From B46-G9 sp964548365 (GTDB lineage: Bacteria; Desulfobacterota; DSM-4660; Desulfatiglandales; Desulfatiglandaceae), in the NCBI GenBank assembly GCA_964548365.1, contig CAZJRD010000004.1, forward strand, positions 57,696 to 121,695: a DNA stretch of 64,000 nt, given 5' to 3'. Shown here in pieces: positions 16,849 to 26,013 of the stretch (within the stretch, counting starts at the first letter, position 1; each line of letters begins with the position of its first letter). The notes beneath the pieces were generated by a model that saw only the letters and a list, made by a program, of their open reading frames with translations, did not search any database and was not told where the DNA came from. The translations under genes and the position numbers were made by a program.

Positions 16849-17574
16849 ATGAACAAGACGCCTGTCCTGGAACTTATCGATGTCGATACCTATTACGGAA
16901 ACATTCAGGTCCTCTATGACATAGATATCACAATCAATGATGGAGAACTGATTTGCCTTTTGGGGGGAAACGCATCGGGAAAATCAACTACACTCAAGAC
17001 TATCCTCGGCGTATGTAAAATCAAGAAAGGGATTCTCCGACTCAAAGGCGAAAGAATTGATGGCAAATCCACGAAAGATATCATTTCAAGAGGTGTGGCC
17101 ATTGTCCCTGAAAACAGGAGAATTTTTCCAAGAATGACAGTACTCGAAAACATGGAGATGGGTGCATTTCTGAGGACGGATAGAGAAGGGGTGAAAAGGG
17201 ATATCGAAAAAATGCTCCTGCTCTTTCCTGCTCTGAAAAACAGACTTTTTAACCCTGGAATTACTCTCAGCGGGGGTGAACAGCAGATGCTTGCCATGGT
17301 ACGTGCTCTCCTGTCCAATCCAACCATCCTTCTTATGGATGAACCATCCATGGGCCTTGCGCCTATTCTCGTGGACCAACAATTCGAACTGATTCAACAG
17401 GTGAACGAACGAGGAACTGCAGTTTTTGTAGTGGAGCAAAATGCGAATATGGCACTTTCCATTGCCGACCGAGGCTATGTCCTTCAAACCGGGTCAATCG
17501 TACTCGCCGATACGGCTCAAAACCTTCTCAACAACGAAATGATGAAAACAGCTTATCTTGGAGGGTCTGACTAA
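16849..17574 (+). CDS. livF: ABC transporter ATPase, LivF type
   Basis: 241 residues, complete. Walker A GGNASGKST, the ENRRIFPRMTVLENMEMGAF Q-loop region, intact signature LSGGEQQMLAM, Walker B ILLMDEPSMGLAP and H-switch VVEQNANMALSIADRGYVL. It is the second nucleotide-binding subunit, with the fused LivG domain forming the other half. Starts 3 nt after the fusion gene; the downstream unknown gene begins at its stop codon. Confidence 0.94.
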   Translation: MNKTPVLELIDVDTYYGNIQVLYDIDITINDGELICLLGGNASGKSTTLKTILGVCKIKKGILRLKGERIDGKSTKDIISRGVAIVPENRRIFPRMTVLENMEMGAFLRTDREGVKRDIEKMLLLFPALKNRLFNPGITLSGGEQQMLAMVRALLSNPTILLMDEPSMGLAPILVDQQFELIQQVNERGTAVFVVEQNANMALSIADRGYVLQTGSIVLADTAQNLLNNEMMKTAYLGGSD

Positions 17575-18036
17575 ATGAACGAGTCGCCTATTGATAAAAA
17601 ATCCTATATCTTCGGCATGATAACCGCCTTTGCGGAATGCCTGGCCAATGAGAGCAAAAAAGCGGCATTCTCGCCTCCTTTCTATCCAGAGGACTATCCT
17701 GCAATCAGGCCTGAAGCAGAAAGGATTGCCAGTGAGCAAGGGATTTCTCTGTGGTACGAGAAAAACCAGGATATCCCATCCGCCAAAAGAGTCAATTGGT
17801 TTGTCATGTTCAAATATTCCGAGGTCCTTGATCAATACCTGCTTCTCCGGGACCAGGGGTATAACCCGGTCTGGGATCTCGATCGGTTCTCTGGACTACT
17901 CAGTTACGGGACTGTTTGGGGAAAAGGGGCTGAGAAGGTAATTCCTGCGATGAGACAAAAAATCCTGAAAGGGATCATGCCCACAGTATCAAGGGTTCTT
18001 TTCAAGCCTGGAGAATGGCCTATCAAGAAAGCCTGA
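17575..18036 (+). CDS. Conserved-looking protein of unknown function at the end of the AOR-ABC operon
   Basis: 153 residues, not recognised. It begins directly after the livF stop (TAA then ATG), so it is co-translated with the transporter. No signal peptide or membrane helix. The sequence is rich in aromatics and prolines (SPPFYPEDYPAIRPEAE, VNWFVMFKYSEVLDQYLLL, DQGYNPVWDLDRFSGLLSY), compact and probably globular. GTVWGKGAEKVIPAMRQKIL near the C-terminus may be a helical cap. Strict coupling to the importer suggests a role in handling its substrate; no reaction can be proposed. Confidence 0.75.
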   Translation: MNESPIDKKSYIFGMITAFAECLANESKKAAFSPPFYPEDYPAIRPEAERIASEQGISLWYEKNQDIPSAKRVNWFVMFKYSEVLDQYLLLRDQGYNPVWDLDRFSGLLSYGTVWGKGAEKVIPAMRQKILKGIMPTVSRVLFKPGEWPIKKA

Positions 18037-18058
18037 TTCATTTCCTTCCACATTTCTA

Positions 18059-18787
18059 TCAGGCCATATAATGGGCCATAAATTCTTTTCGTCTGTATCC
18101 TTCTGCAAAAAATTCGATGAGACTTACGGCATCGTATACCGGTACTCGGAGGAGCCTTTGAATAGTTGAACGAAAGGTAATCAGATTGGTACATTCAAGG
18201 AGAACCGCGCCAATGTCCTTTCCCATAAACCCCTTTGCAACCTCCAAAACGCCCTGTCTCATTTGTTCAATGTCCAGTTCGTTTTCTCGTTCAAGAACCA
18301 CTCTTTGAAATTCCGCGCATCCTTCCATGCCCCCTATGATCAGCCGATCTCCCTTGGCATCTGCGGCGGCAAGATGTTCCTCCTTCAAAAGTCGTGTGTC
18401 TCCCGTGATAAGGCCGATCTTCTTCTTCTCAGGTAGAAATGTTAAAAGAAGTGGGATCAAATTCAATGACGAGCCCAGGAATGGAACTTGAAGGGCATTT
18501 GAAATATCTTTCTGGAAGGGAGAAAACAATCCACAGTCTGCAGCAACAAATTGCACCCCCTCCTTTTCCAGGTCCAAAGCGGCCTGGATAATCAAATCCA
18601 AGTGATCTTTGCTTCCCTCAACCAAGTCTTGAAAAGGAAACCCTCGAACAACTCCATAACGCACAGGGAAAGGAAAAGTCTCTGCATGTCCCGGATCTCC
18701 AGGAATTCGCGGAATTGTTGAATCCAGCATCAAGATGCCTGCCAATTGTCCATAATTAGTCGTACCCCCGAAGACTTTTTCTGTCAT
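18059..18787 (-). CDS. Aspartate/glutamate/hydantoin racemase family protein
   Basis: 242 residues of the Asp/Glu racemase superfamily. The two cysteines expected at the active site are in AADCGLF (~residue 82) and LLECTNL (~residue 199); PFLGSSLNLIPLLL and KIGLITGDTRLLKEEHL are typical strand-turn segments. Members are cofactor-independent racemases, hydantoin racemases or maleate isomerase/decarboxylase relatives. A strong GGGAGG precedes its ATG. It converges on the AOR-ABC operon (22-nt gap) and is probably part of the same accessory block, perhaps letting the cell use both enantiomers of the imported compound (inference). Substrate unknown. Confidence 0.8.
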   Translation of the reverse strand: MTEKVFGGTTNYGQLAGILMLDSTIPRIPGDPGHAETFPFPVRYGVVRGFPFQDLVEGSKDHLDLIIQAALDLEKEGVQFVAADCGLFSPFQKDISNALQVPFLGSSLNLIPLLLTFLPEKKKIGLITGDTRLLKEEHLAAADAKGDRLIIGGMEGCAEFQRVVLERENELDIEQMRQGVLEVAKGFMGKDIGAVLLECTNLITFRSTIQRLLRVPVYDAVSLIEFFAEGYRRKEFMAHYMA

Positions 18788-18889
18788 GATTCATCCTCCC
18801 TTTGGGACTAGTAACATCGCAAAACTTCCGACCCGGATTTTCCACAAACAATGATCATGGGAAACTGGATCGGTATAGATTTATAGGTC

Positions 18890-18917
18890 TTGACCAGAGT
18901 ACTGTCAATGATATATG
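18890..18917 (+). promoter_or_regulatory. Candidate sigma70 promoter for prfB
   Basis: TTGACC at 18890-18895 and TATATG at 18912-18917, 16-bp spacer, 104 nt before the prfB ATG in an otherwise AT-rich gap (18788-19020) that holds no gene. Confidence 0.4.
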
Positions 18918-19020
18918 GATATATGAATTGTAGTAGACTTATAGCACACTGACCGCCTTCTTGCACGACCAAGGCCATATGCGTAAACCATTAAAAACGC
19001 GATTATTAGAGGAGTACAAT

Positions 19021-20116
19021 ATGCAGGAAAACATTATAGGAACTATTGACACCGTAATGGATCAACTCCACGCCCTCCGGGGGCATCTTTGACCTGGACA
19101 ACCGGAAAGAGGAACTAAAAGAACTCGAAAAAATAATGGGCAAACCTGATTTCTGGCAAAAGGACCAGGAAGAGGTTGCCCGCCTGAGCCAGCAGAGAGC
19201 CTTTCTCAAAGACACAATCGATCTCTGGGAAAAGCTGCACCAGGAAATGGAAGATGCGAAGATCCTGGCTGAAATGGCAATCGAAGAAGACGATGACTCC
19301 ACCCGCAGGGAGGTGGAAAAAGATGTCGGTCGACTCCAACGAGAAGTCACATCCCTTGAGTTCCAGTCACTCCTGGGAGATCCGGACGACAAGCGAAACG
19401 CCATCGTTGCCATCAATGCCGGAGCCGGCGGCACGGAAGCGCAGGACTGGGTTGAAATGCTTTACCGGATGTACCTGCGCTGGTGTGAAAACAGGGGCAT
19501 GAAGGTCCAGGTCATCGATCATCTTGAGGGAGACGAAGCCGGGATTAAGAATATCACCTTTACCGTGACAGGCCCCTACGCCTATGGGTACTTGAAATCC
19601 GAACACGGCATTCATCGCATGGTGCGCATATCACCATTTGATGCGACCGGGAGGCGTCACACCTCTTTCGCATCCGTATCCGTACTTCCCGAAGTGGATA
19701 CAAATATTGAAATCGAAATTGACGAGAAGGATCTGCGGATTGACACCTATCGTGCAAGCGGGCCCGGCGGACAGCATGTGAACAAGACCAGTTCCGCTGT
19801 TCGCATCACCCATTTTCCCACCGGCATCGTTGTCCAATGCCAGAACGAAAAATCCCAACATCGCAACAAGGACATGGCTCTCAAAGTACTCAAGTCCAGA
19901 CTCTATGAATTGGAGAAGGGAAAAAGGGAAGAAAAAAAGCACAAGATGCATCAAGATCAGAAGGAAATCGCCTGGGGAAGCCAGATCAGGTCTTACGTAT
20001 TCAACCCTTACCAAATGGCGAAAGATCACCGGACAAATCTTGAGATAGGTGATGTGGGGAAAGTCATGGACGGGGGGATCGACTCGTTTATCGACGCATA
20101 CCTTCGACTCCGTTAG
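19021..20116 (+). CDS. prfB: Peptide chain release factor RF2 (programmed +1 frameshift)
   Basis: Read as 19021-19089 joined to 19091-20116, about 364 residues. ATG at 19021 follows AGAGGAG. Codon 24 is an in-frame TGA within CTT TGA C, preceded by the internal Shine-Dalgarno-like GGGGG; skipping one T continues into LDNRKEELKELEKIMG. The rest has the RF2 motifs: SPF in MVRISPFDATGRRHTSF (stop-codon recognition at UGA/UAA) and GGQ in RASGPGGQHVNKTSS (peptidyl-tRNA hydrolysis). The frameshift autoregulates RF2 level: low RF2 favours the shift. It is a functional gene, not a pseudogene. Confidence 0.97.
19075..19093 (+). promoter_or_regulatory. prfB programmed +1 frameshift site
   Basis: CTCCGGGGGCATCTTTGAC: a G-run stimulatory Shine-Dalgarno mimic three nucleotides before the slippery CTT followed by TGA C, as in the E. 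coli arrangement AGGGGGTATCTTTGAC. Confidence 0.93.
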
Positions 20117-20175
20117 CTCAAACTCCATTGTCTAATTTCAATTGGATTCATAAAAGCAATCGGTTTGGAATAATT

Positions 20176-20347
20176 CCTGGTCACCAGCAAGGCATTAGAT
20201 GCAAGTCGAAGATCCCGTTCCGAGCGGGGGCGCCAGGGAGCGACGAATGAGGCGTATGAATCAATACGCCGCAAGGAGGAGTGAGCGAAGGCAACGCGGC
20301 TCCTCAGATCCCGTTGGCGGGGAGATGATGCCTTGATAGTGACCAGG
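20176..20347. mobile_element. MITE-like element, type 2 termini (CCTGGTCAC), with shared core
   Basis: Fills most of the 232-bp gap between convergent prfB and amiC. The ends are imperfect inverted repeats of about 23 bp (19 match): CCTGGTCACCAGCAAGGCAT on the left; on the right, inverted, CCTGGTCACTATCAAGGCAT. It contains the core AAGTCGAAGATCCCG at 20203-20217 shared with elements at 38711, 48551 and 51977. It also has an internal perfect hairpin GGCGTAT/ATACGCC. It has no coding capacity and abuts the amiC stop codon. No clear target duplication is visible, so ends are less certain than for the 189-bp type. Confidence 0.65.
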
Positions 20348-20348
20348 G

Positions 20349-22076
20349 TTAGCCTCCCTGGTATGCCTGGTCAATGCTCTTAATATATCCCTTGATGCCG
20401 TCACAGATCCCCTGGGCGACCTCTTCCTGATAGGTCTTGGTCACCAGTCTTTTCCGCTCCACCGTATTCGTCAGAAACCCGGTTTCCACGAGGATAGCGG
20501 GCATTTCTGCGCCTATCAACACGTAAAAAGGCGCCTGTTTCACTCCCAGATTTTTCACACTTCTGAACCGGCCGTCCAGGCCGGATACCAGGCCCTTTTC
20601 AACTTGGTGAGCCAGCCTGTTCGATTCATGAATCTTCGTGTTCAGCATTAAATCATTCAGTATTTTCTGGAGGTCGCTGATGCTCTTCTCCGAGGTCGCA
20701 TTTTCCCGGGCAGCCAGCATTACGGAATTCTTGTCTGTTGCCATATTGAGGAAGTAGGTCTCAATCCCGCGTACTCTTCGATTCCTGTGGGCATTCACAT
20801 GGAGTGAAATAAAAAGATCGGCCTTCTTCATGTTCGCGATAGCGGTCCTTCGCTCGAGCGGCAGAAATACGTCTCTATTTCTGGTCAGGTACACTTCGCA
20901 GCCGATCTCTTTCTTGATCTTGCTCGCAAGCCTCTTCGCAAGTCTGAGAACGATGTCTTTTTCCCTGATCTTCCCCCGATAACACCCGGGGTCTTTCCCC
21001 CCGTGCCCCGGGTCGATCACAATCCGGTTCACATTGAGACCAAGCTGTCTCGCCAAGGAGACATTCGCATCCGGAACCTTGGATTTTCTGATTCCTTTCC
21101 GGACAGGTCGTTTCTTGAGTGCCAGTCTTACCTCTTCCGCTTTCTCCTGCTTCTCCCCATTTCTGACATCCACGACAATCCTGAAAGGATCATAGAGATG
21201 GAAGATCTTGTAACTGCCTATGCTGTTAATATCCAACACCACCCGGACACGATCTTTTTTATACTGCCCCGCCCTGACCCTCTGGAGCAGTTCCCCCTCG
21301 ATGGGGATGGAGCTGTCGATCTCCTTGCTCACCCGTGCATTTATAAGATCGAGGTACAGTCTTCCCGGCTTTTTCAGCGCAGGGTCCCTCCTGAGAAGAT
21401 GATGCCGGTAGGTGATCCGGTCGGCCATGTCAACCACGACCCTCGTGTAATTTTGCGTAGACCAGTGGCGGATATCCTTTACATACACGGGCTTCGATGA
21501 ATCGTGCTTGTTGTTCTTGGCCAGTCTCGCCTCTTCCTTCTTGCCAAGAAGAGTTGATAACTTTTCCAGTTTTACCCGAGCCTTGGGCCGCATGTCTCCC
21601 GTAGGAAATTTGATATCAACTTTCAGGAACTCAATGTAGGCTTGGGCCATGTCCTTTTTCTGGTAATAGAAAATCTCCCCCACGCGGTACTGGGCATCAT
21701 CGGCGAGCCGGTGATCCGGGTAGTTTTCTGCAACCTTTTTAAAGAGTTCAACGGATTTGTCCAGGTCCTTGGACAGGCCGCTGTATCGATAGAGCCGCTT
21801 GTAGAGGTCAGCCTCTTTAAAAAGGGCCCAGGGTGCTGCTTCACTCTTTGGATAGCGCGTAAAGATCTTGTCGTATTTCTGGATGCATCTCATCCAGCGG
21901 TGGCGATATTTTCTCAGCTTTGCCGAAGAAAACAACCCCTCCCGACATTTGTCCGCCTGTTTCAAGAGGACTTCGCTTTTATCCTGCCTTGCAAAACCTG
22001 TTTCGGCCCAGCCACAAAAGCAGAACAGCAACGCCAGAACCAACAAGATGCACATCTGGTAGATTCGTTTTTTCAT
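20349..22076 (-). CDS. amiC: N-acetylmuramoyl-L-alanine amidase with TPR and AMIN domains
   Basis: 575 residues from the ATG at 22076, where a signal peptide starts (MKKRIYQMCILLVLALLFCF, cut near GFA). Then come tetratricopeptide-like repeats (~30-180, YPKSEAAPWALFKEADLYKR, NYPDHRLADDAQYRVGEIFYY) and an AMIN domain (~205-310, YTRVVVDMADRITYRHHLL). The Amidase_3 catalytic domain lies ~345-565, with zinc ligands in VIDPGHGGKDPG, the Glu of REKDIVLRLA, His in SLHVNAH, and the catalytic Glu in ILVETGFLTN. It splits peptidoglycan cross-walls at division in the periplasm. The TPR front is common in deltaproteobacterial AmiC-like proteins. It begins 7 nt after mutS, last gene of its operon. An upstream in-frame start inside mutS is rejected because the signal peptide begins at this Met. 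Confidence 0.9.
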   Translation of the reverse strand: MKKRIYQMCILLVLALLFCFCGWAETGFARQDKSEVLLKQADKCREGLFSSAKLRKYRHRWMRCIQKYDKIFTRYPKSEAAPWALFKEADLYKRLYRYSGLSKDLDKSVELFKKVAENYPDHRLADDAQYRVGEIFYYQKKDMAQAYIEFLKVDIKFPTGDMRPKARVKLEKLSTLLGKKEEARLAKNNKHDSSKPVYVKDIRHWSTQNYTRVVVDMADRITYRHHLLRRDPALKKPGRLYLDLINARVSKEIDSSIPIEGELLQRVRAGQYKKDRVRVVLDINSIGSYKIFHLYDPFRIVVDVRNGEKQEKAEEVRLALKKRPVRKGIRKSKVPDANVSLARQLGLNVNRIVIDPGHGGKDPGCYRGKIREKDIVLRLAKRLASKIKKEIGCEVYLTRNRDVFLPLERRTAIANMKKADLFISLHVNAHRNRRVRGIETYFLNMATDKNSVMLAARENATSEKSISDLQKILNDLMLNTKIHESNRLAHQVEKGLVSGLDGRFRSVKNLGVKQAPFYVLIGAEMPAILVETGFLTNTVERKRLVTKTYQEEVAQGICDGIKGYIKSIDQAYQGG

Positions 22077-22083
22077 GTGAGCT

Positions 22084-24696
22084 TTATCCGTGTCCTTCCA
22101 CGTATTCTTTGAGTTTATTGAGTTCCACAAGGGCCTCCAACGGCGTCATGGACGCGATATCCAGCTTCTGAATCCGCTCCAGCAAACGGTGGTCCCCGCC
22201 ACCGAAGAGATTGAGCTGAACTATGTCTTCTTCCTTTCTTTTCGGGAACGTCCGGGCCAAGAGGGGCCTCCCCGCCTCGTCCAGGTTCTCCCTTTCAAGA
22301 TTCTCCAGGATTTCCTTTGCCCGTTTCAAGACGTCCTCCGGGACTCCCGCAATTCTTGCTACCTGAATCCCGTAACTTCGGCTGGTTCCGCCAGGGACCA
22401 GTTTCCTCAAAAAAATAATCCGGTTATTCCACTCCTTCACGGCAATATTGTAGTTCCTGACTCTTGCTTTGGAAACAACCAGTTCAGTCAGTTCGTGATA
22501 GTGGGTCGCGAAAAGCGTTCGAACGCCCAGCCCATCACGGTCATGGAGCGCCTCGGCCACGGCCCACGCAATGCTGAGTCCATCATAAGTGCTGGTTCCC
22601 CGGCCGATCTCGTCAAGGATGACCAGGCTCCTGGGAGTCGCATGGCGCAGGATATTTGCTGTCTCGTTCATCTCTACCATAAAGGTACTCCGACCTTTTG
22701 TCAGATCATCCGAGGCCCCCACCCGGGTAAAAATCCGATCCACGAGGCCGATAACAGCTTTCGAGGCCGGAACAAAACTACCCATCTGCGCCATGAGCAC
22801 GATAAGGGCTGTCTGCCGAAGGACTGTTGACTTCCCGGCCATATTGGGTCCTGTTATGATCAGCACCTGCTGTTCTTTTTCGTCAAGATACGTGTCATTG
22901 GGGACGAAATCCTCATCCGTCACCGCCTGCTCTATGACCGGATGCCTCCCGTCCCGGATGTCAATGCCAAGCCCGTCATCAACCACAGGGCACGTAAAAT
23001 GGCTTTGCTCCGCTGTTTCCGAAAGCGCCGCGATGGCGTCTATCCTCGCGACAATACCTGCTGTTTCCTTTAGCCTCTGATTTTCGCGGCCAATCTGCTC
23101 ACGAATGTGCTGGAAGAGCTGAAATTCCATCTCAACCCGTTTTTCTTCGGCTCCGAGGACCTTTTCTTCCATGACCTTCAGAGATTCTGTAATATATCGC
23201 TCCCCGTTCACCAGGGTCTGTTTCCGAACGTAATCCTCCGGCACGAGGTGCTGGTTTACCTTGGAGATTTCTATATAATATCCATAGATCTTGTTAAACC
23301 CCACCTTCAGGGAAGAGATGCCTGTACGCCCCTGCTCCTGAAGCGCAAACGAAGAGATCCAGCTCTTTCCATCCCGACTCAGGGCAATCAAGCCGTCCAA
23401 ATCTTCATTATACCCTTCCCTGATAATCCCTCCCTCCTTCAGGGAAATGGGCGGATCTTCGTGAATGGTCTCTTCAATAAGCGCTGCAATATCTTCAAGG
23501 GGATCCAGACGCTTGCCGAGTTCCGCCAGGAGGATACTGGGGGAATCCGCCAGACTGCGCCTAATACCGGGGAGGATGAGCAATGAATTCTTGAGGGCCA
23601 GGAGGTCGCGCGCATTGGCCCTTGACAATGCCACACGTCCATTCAACCGCTCAAGATCATAGACCTCCGAAAGCGCTTCCCGCAATTCCTCCCGCAGGAT
23701 GGGATCTTCTTTCAGCGTGGCGACCGCTGCAAGCCGTTTATGGATTTTTTCCAGATTCACCAACGGGTAGGAAAGCCATTTTCTGAGGAGCCTCCCTCCC
23801 ATGGGCGTAACAGACCTGTCCAGGATGGAAACAAGAGACCCCTTCTTGGAATGGCGGCGCATGGTTCTCAGGAGCTCAAGATGTGTAAAGGTAGCCTCAT
23901 CCAGAAACATGTAATCGCCCAGCCGGTAGGAGCTGATCTCTTTCATGTGTTCCGGGTTACCCTTTTGTGTTTCCAGGAGATAAGCGATAATTGCACCTGC
24001 CGCCACGATACCCGCCCGCATATCCTCGCATCCAAATCCCGCCAGGGAAGGCACCCCCAGTTGCTCTTTCAGAAGAGATTCCGCACGTGCAGGCTCAAAT
24101 GTTTCCCGACTCAATTTTTCGAGACGCAGATGAGCGAGTGAGTTTCCATTCGGGAGCTCCGTCCCCTCCAGGATAAGGACCTCTGCCGGCACGATGCGCC
24201 CCAATTCATCCAGGACATCATTCCATTCATGCAACTCCGTTACCCTGAACTCCCCGGTGGAAAGCTCGGCATGCGCGAGGCCAAAGGCACCGTTCTTATC
24301 CACAGCTACCGCTGCCAGGTAAAGGTTCTCCTTGGTACCAAGATCAGCCTCATCCACCACTGACCCCGGTGTTACCACACGGACCACTTCCCGCTTCACG
24401 ATCCCCTTACTCACCTTGGGGTCCTCGACTTGGTCGCAGATGGCCACCTTCCAGCCACTTTCTATCAACCTGGCCACGTAATTTCTCGAGGCATGGTGAG
24501 GAACGCCGCACATGGGCACCTTTTCTCCCTCGTACGTGCCTCGCGACGTCAGGGTTATCCCCAGGACCCTGGATGCGGTCCGTGCGTCTTCAAAAAACAT
24601 CTCATAGAAATCACCCATACGGAAGAACAGGATTGCATCAGGATATTGCTCCTTGATGCCCAGATACTGACGAAGCATCGGTGTCAACTGACCCAT
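22084..24696 (-). CDS. mutS: DNA mismatch repair protein MutS
   Basis: 870 residues from the ATG at 24696 (MGQLTPMLRQYLGIKEQYPD). The mismatch-reading motif GDFYEMFFEDA is near residue 35. Connector, lever and clamp domains follow, then the ATPase with Walker A GPNMAGKST (~617), the ASDDLTKGRSTFMVEM loop and Walker B LVILDEIGRGTST. The C-terminal helix-turn-helix dimer region ends LVELNKLKEYVEGHG. It recognises base mismatches and recruits MutL. The start is chosen because GAGG precedes it and it lies one nucleotide after the lapB stop; a 30-residue longer version would run into lapB and lacks family similarity. Confidence 0.96.
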   Translation of the reverse strand: MGQLTPMLRQYLGIKEQYPDAILFFRMGDFYEMFFEDARTASRVLGITLTSRGTYEGEKVPMCGVPHHASRNYVARLIESGWKVAICDQVEDPKVSKGIVKREVVRVVTPGSVVDEADLGTKENLYLAAVAVDKNGAFGLAHAELSTGEFRVTELHEWNDVLDELGRIVPAEVLILEGTELPNGNSLAHLRLEKLSRETFEPARAESLLKEQLGVPSLAGFGCEDMRAGIVAAGAIIAYLLETQKGNPEHMKEISSYRLGDYMFLDEATFTHLELLRTMRRHSKKGSLVSILDRSVTPMGGRLLRKWLSYPLVNLEKIHKRLAAVATLKEDPILREELREALSEVYDLERLNGRVALSRANARDLLALKNSLLILPGIRRSLADSPSILLAELGKRLDPLEDIAALIEETIHEDPPISLKEGGIIREGYNEDLDGLIALSRDGKSWISSFALQEQGRTGISSLKVGFNKIYGYYIEISKVNQHLVPEDYVRKQTLVNGERYITESLKVMEEKVLGAEEKRVEMEFQLFQHIREQIGRENQRLKETAGIVARIDAIAALSETAEQSHFTCPVVDDGLGIDIRDGRHPVIEQAVTDEDFVPNDTYLDEKEQQVLIITGPNMAGKSTVLRQTALIVLMAQMGSFVPASKAVIGLVDRIFTRVGASDDLTKGRSTFMVEMNETANILRHATPRSLVILDEIGRGTSTYDGLSIAWAVAEALHDRDGLGVRTLFATHYHELTELVVSKARVRNYNIAVKEWNNRIIFLRKLVPGGTSRSYGIQVARIAGVPEDVLKRAKEILENLERENLDEAGRPLLARTFPKRKEEDIVQLNLFGGGDHRLLERIQKLDIASMTPLEALVELNKLKEYVEGHG

Positions 24697-24697
24697 C

Positions 24698-25969
24698 CTA
24701 TCCGCCTCTGTTCGTCTCTTCCAGCGCGGGGATGACCGTTTGGGAGGGAGAGGGTTCCGGAGAATCCGCTTCGGTGGAATGGACAAGGTCTGTCGTATCC
24801 CATCGCCTGCATTGGGGGCATTGCCACTGGAGGTCTACAGGTTCGTGCCCGCACTGGGAGCACTGAAACCTCAGATAAGGAACATTCAAGTGTTCGAGAA
24901 GGTCCTGGTAAGCATTCAGCGCTTCCTCTTTTTTCCCCTGGGACAGGAGTATTTCACCCTTCAGGCGCCTGGCCTCCCAGAATGTCGGGGCAAGCCTGAG
25001 GGCACTTTCCAGTTCCTGAAGGGCTCCCTCCACGTCCATCTCATTGTAAAGATAGCGGGCCAGGGCCACATGCGTGAAGGCATCAGAATGGTTCTCAACG
25101 CACTCTCTCAGGAACGCTTCCACCGGCTTGAGATTTTTCATCCTGGCATAGGCCCCTTCCAGCCGGCGATAGGCAAGAAAGGTAAACTGGGGGGCATACT
25201 CTCCGACCTTCTTCCACTGCTGAATGGCCTTCTTGAATTCGCCTTTCTGGAAGTGGAAGTCTCCAAGGTGAAGATAGGCATCTATACAGCCGGGATCGGT
25301 CGATACCGCCTTGGCAAAAAAGGGACGTGCTCTGCCTAACTCCCCTTCTTTCACTGCCATTTTTCCTGTTTCCACCAGGTGATGGGCAAGAATATGGGCG
25401 TGGTTTCCCTTGGCCAGCCTTGAGATTTTCTGTCTCGTGCGAAAGGCGTTTTCCCAGTCTTTCATTTCCTCGTAGATCCGCTCTATCTCTTCCAGGGTCT
25501 CTACGCTCGAGGGGTTTTTTTCAATGACTTTCTGGAAAGTCTCTAGGGACCGGTTAAAAAAACCGCCCCTTCGGTAGTCAACCCCAAGGTCGAAAAGGGC
25601 CCTGAGCTTTATTTTGGGATCAATATTGGGACGTAGTATAATATTCTGGCGAATGCGGATTGCCCTGCCGATATCCCCCTTGGAACGGTAGAGATTGCCT
25701 AGCGCCACATAGGTTTCGATGCTTTCAGAATCAACCTGCACGGATTTGGTGAACTGTTCAATGGCCTGGTCATGGTCATTGGTCAGGATATACTGCACCC
25801 CTTTGAGAAACGCACTGTCTCCCTTGCGGGCAGTTTGCTCTCTTCCTCCCCGGGCAATGGTTCTCCACCAGACCCCCAGGACGAGCCCCAGGGAAAACGC
25901 AAGACCTACCCCCAGAATAAGGCGCAGGTTATCGGGTTCCTGGAACCAATGCCAGAACGGCCCCCCCAT
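24698..25969 (-). CDS. lapB: LapB/YciM-like TPR protein with C-terminal rubredoxin-type zinc/iron ribbon
   Basis: 423 residues. A single N-terminal membrane anchor (~15-37, LRLILGVGLAFSLGLVLGVWW) is followed by about nine TPR units (~55-370; e.g. AIEQFTKSVQVDSESIETYVALGNLYRSKG). The C-terminal metal ribbon has CSQCG and CPQCRRWD (~380-400). In E. coli LapB/YciM with the protease FtsH controls LpxC and hence LPS synthesis; the TPR plus rubredoxin-like layout is the same. It follows lapA, 44 nt upstream, and is tightly coupled to mutS. GGAGGG lies before its ATG. Confidence 0.9.
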   Translation of the reverse strand: MGGPFWHWFQEPDNLRLILGVGLAFSLGLVLGVWWRTIARGGREQTARKGDSAFLKGVQYILTNDHDQAIEQFTKSVQVDSESIETYVALGNLYRSKGDIGRAIRIRQNIILRPNIDPKIKLRALFDLGVDYRRGGFFNRSLETFQKVIEKNPSSVETLEEIERIYEEMKDWENAFRTRQKISRLAKGNHAHILAHHLVETGKMAVKEGELGRARPFFAKAVSTDPGCIDAYLHLGDFHFQKGEFKKAIQQWKKVGEYAPQFTFLAYRRLEGAYARMKNLKPVEAFLRECVENHSDAFTHVALARYLYNEMDVEGALQELESALRLAPTFWEARRLKGEILLSQGKKEEALNAYQDLLEHLNVPYLRFQCSQCGHEPVDLQWQCPQCRRWDTTDLVHSTEADSPEPSPSQTVIPALEETNRGG

Positions 25970-26013
25970 TTCTTTATCTCTCCCTCCTTCACCTCCGTAA
26001 AGAATCCGGACTC

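Noticed and set aside
19021..19093. prfB as a frameshifted pseudogene
   Set aside because: The in-frame TGA sits in the conserved programmed +1 shift site and the rest of RF2 is intact.
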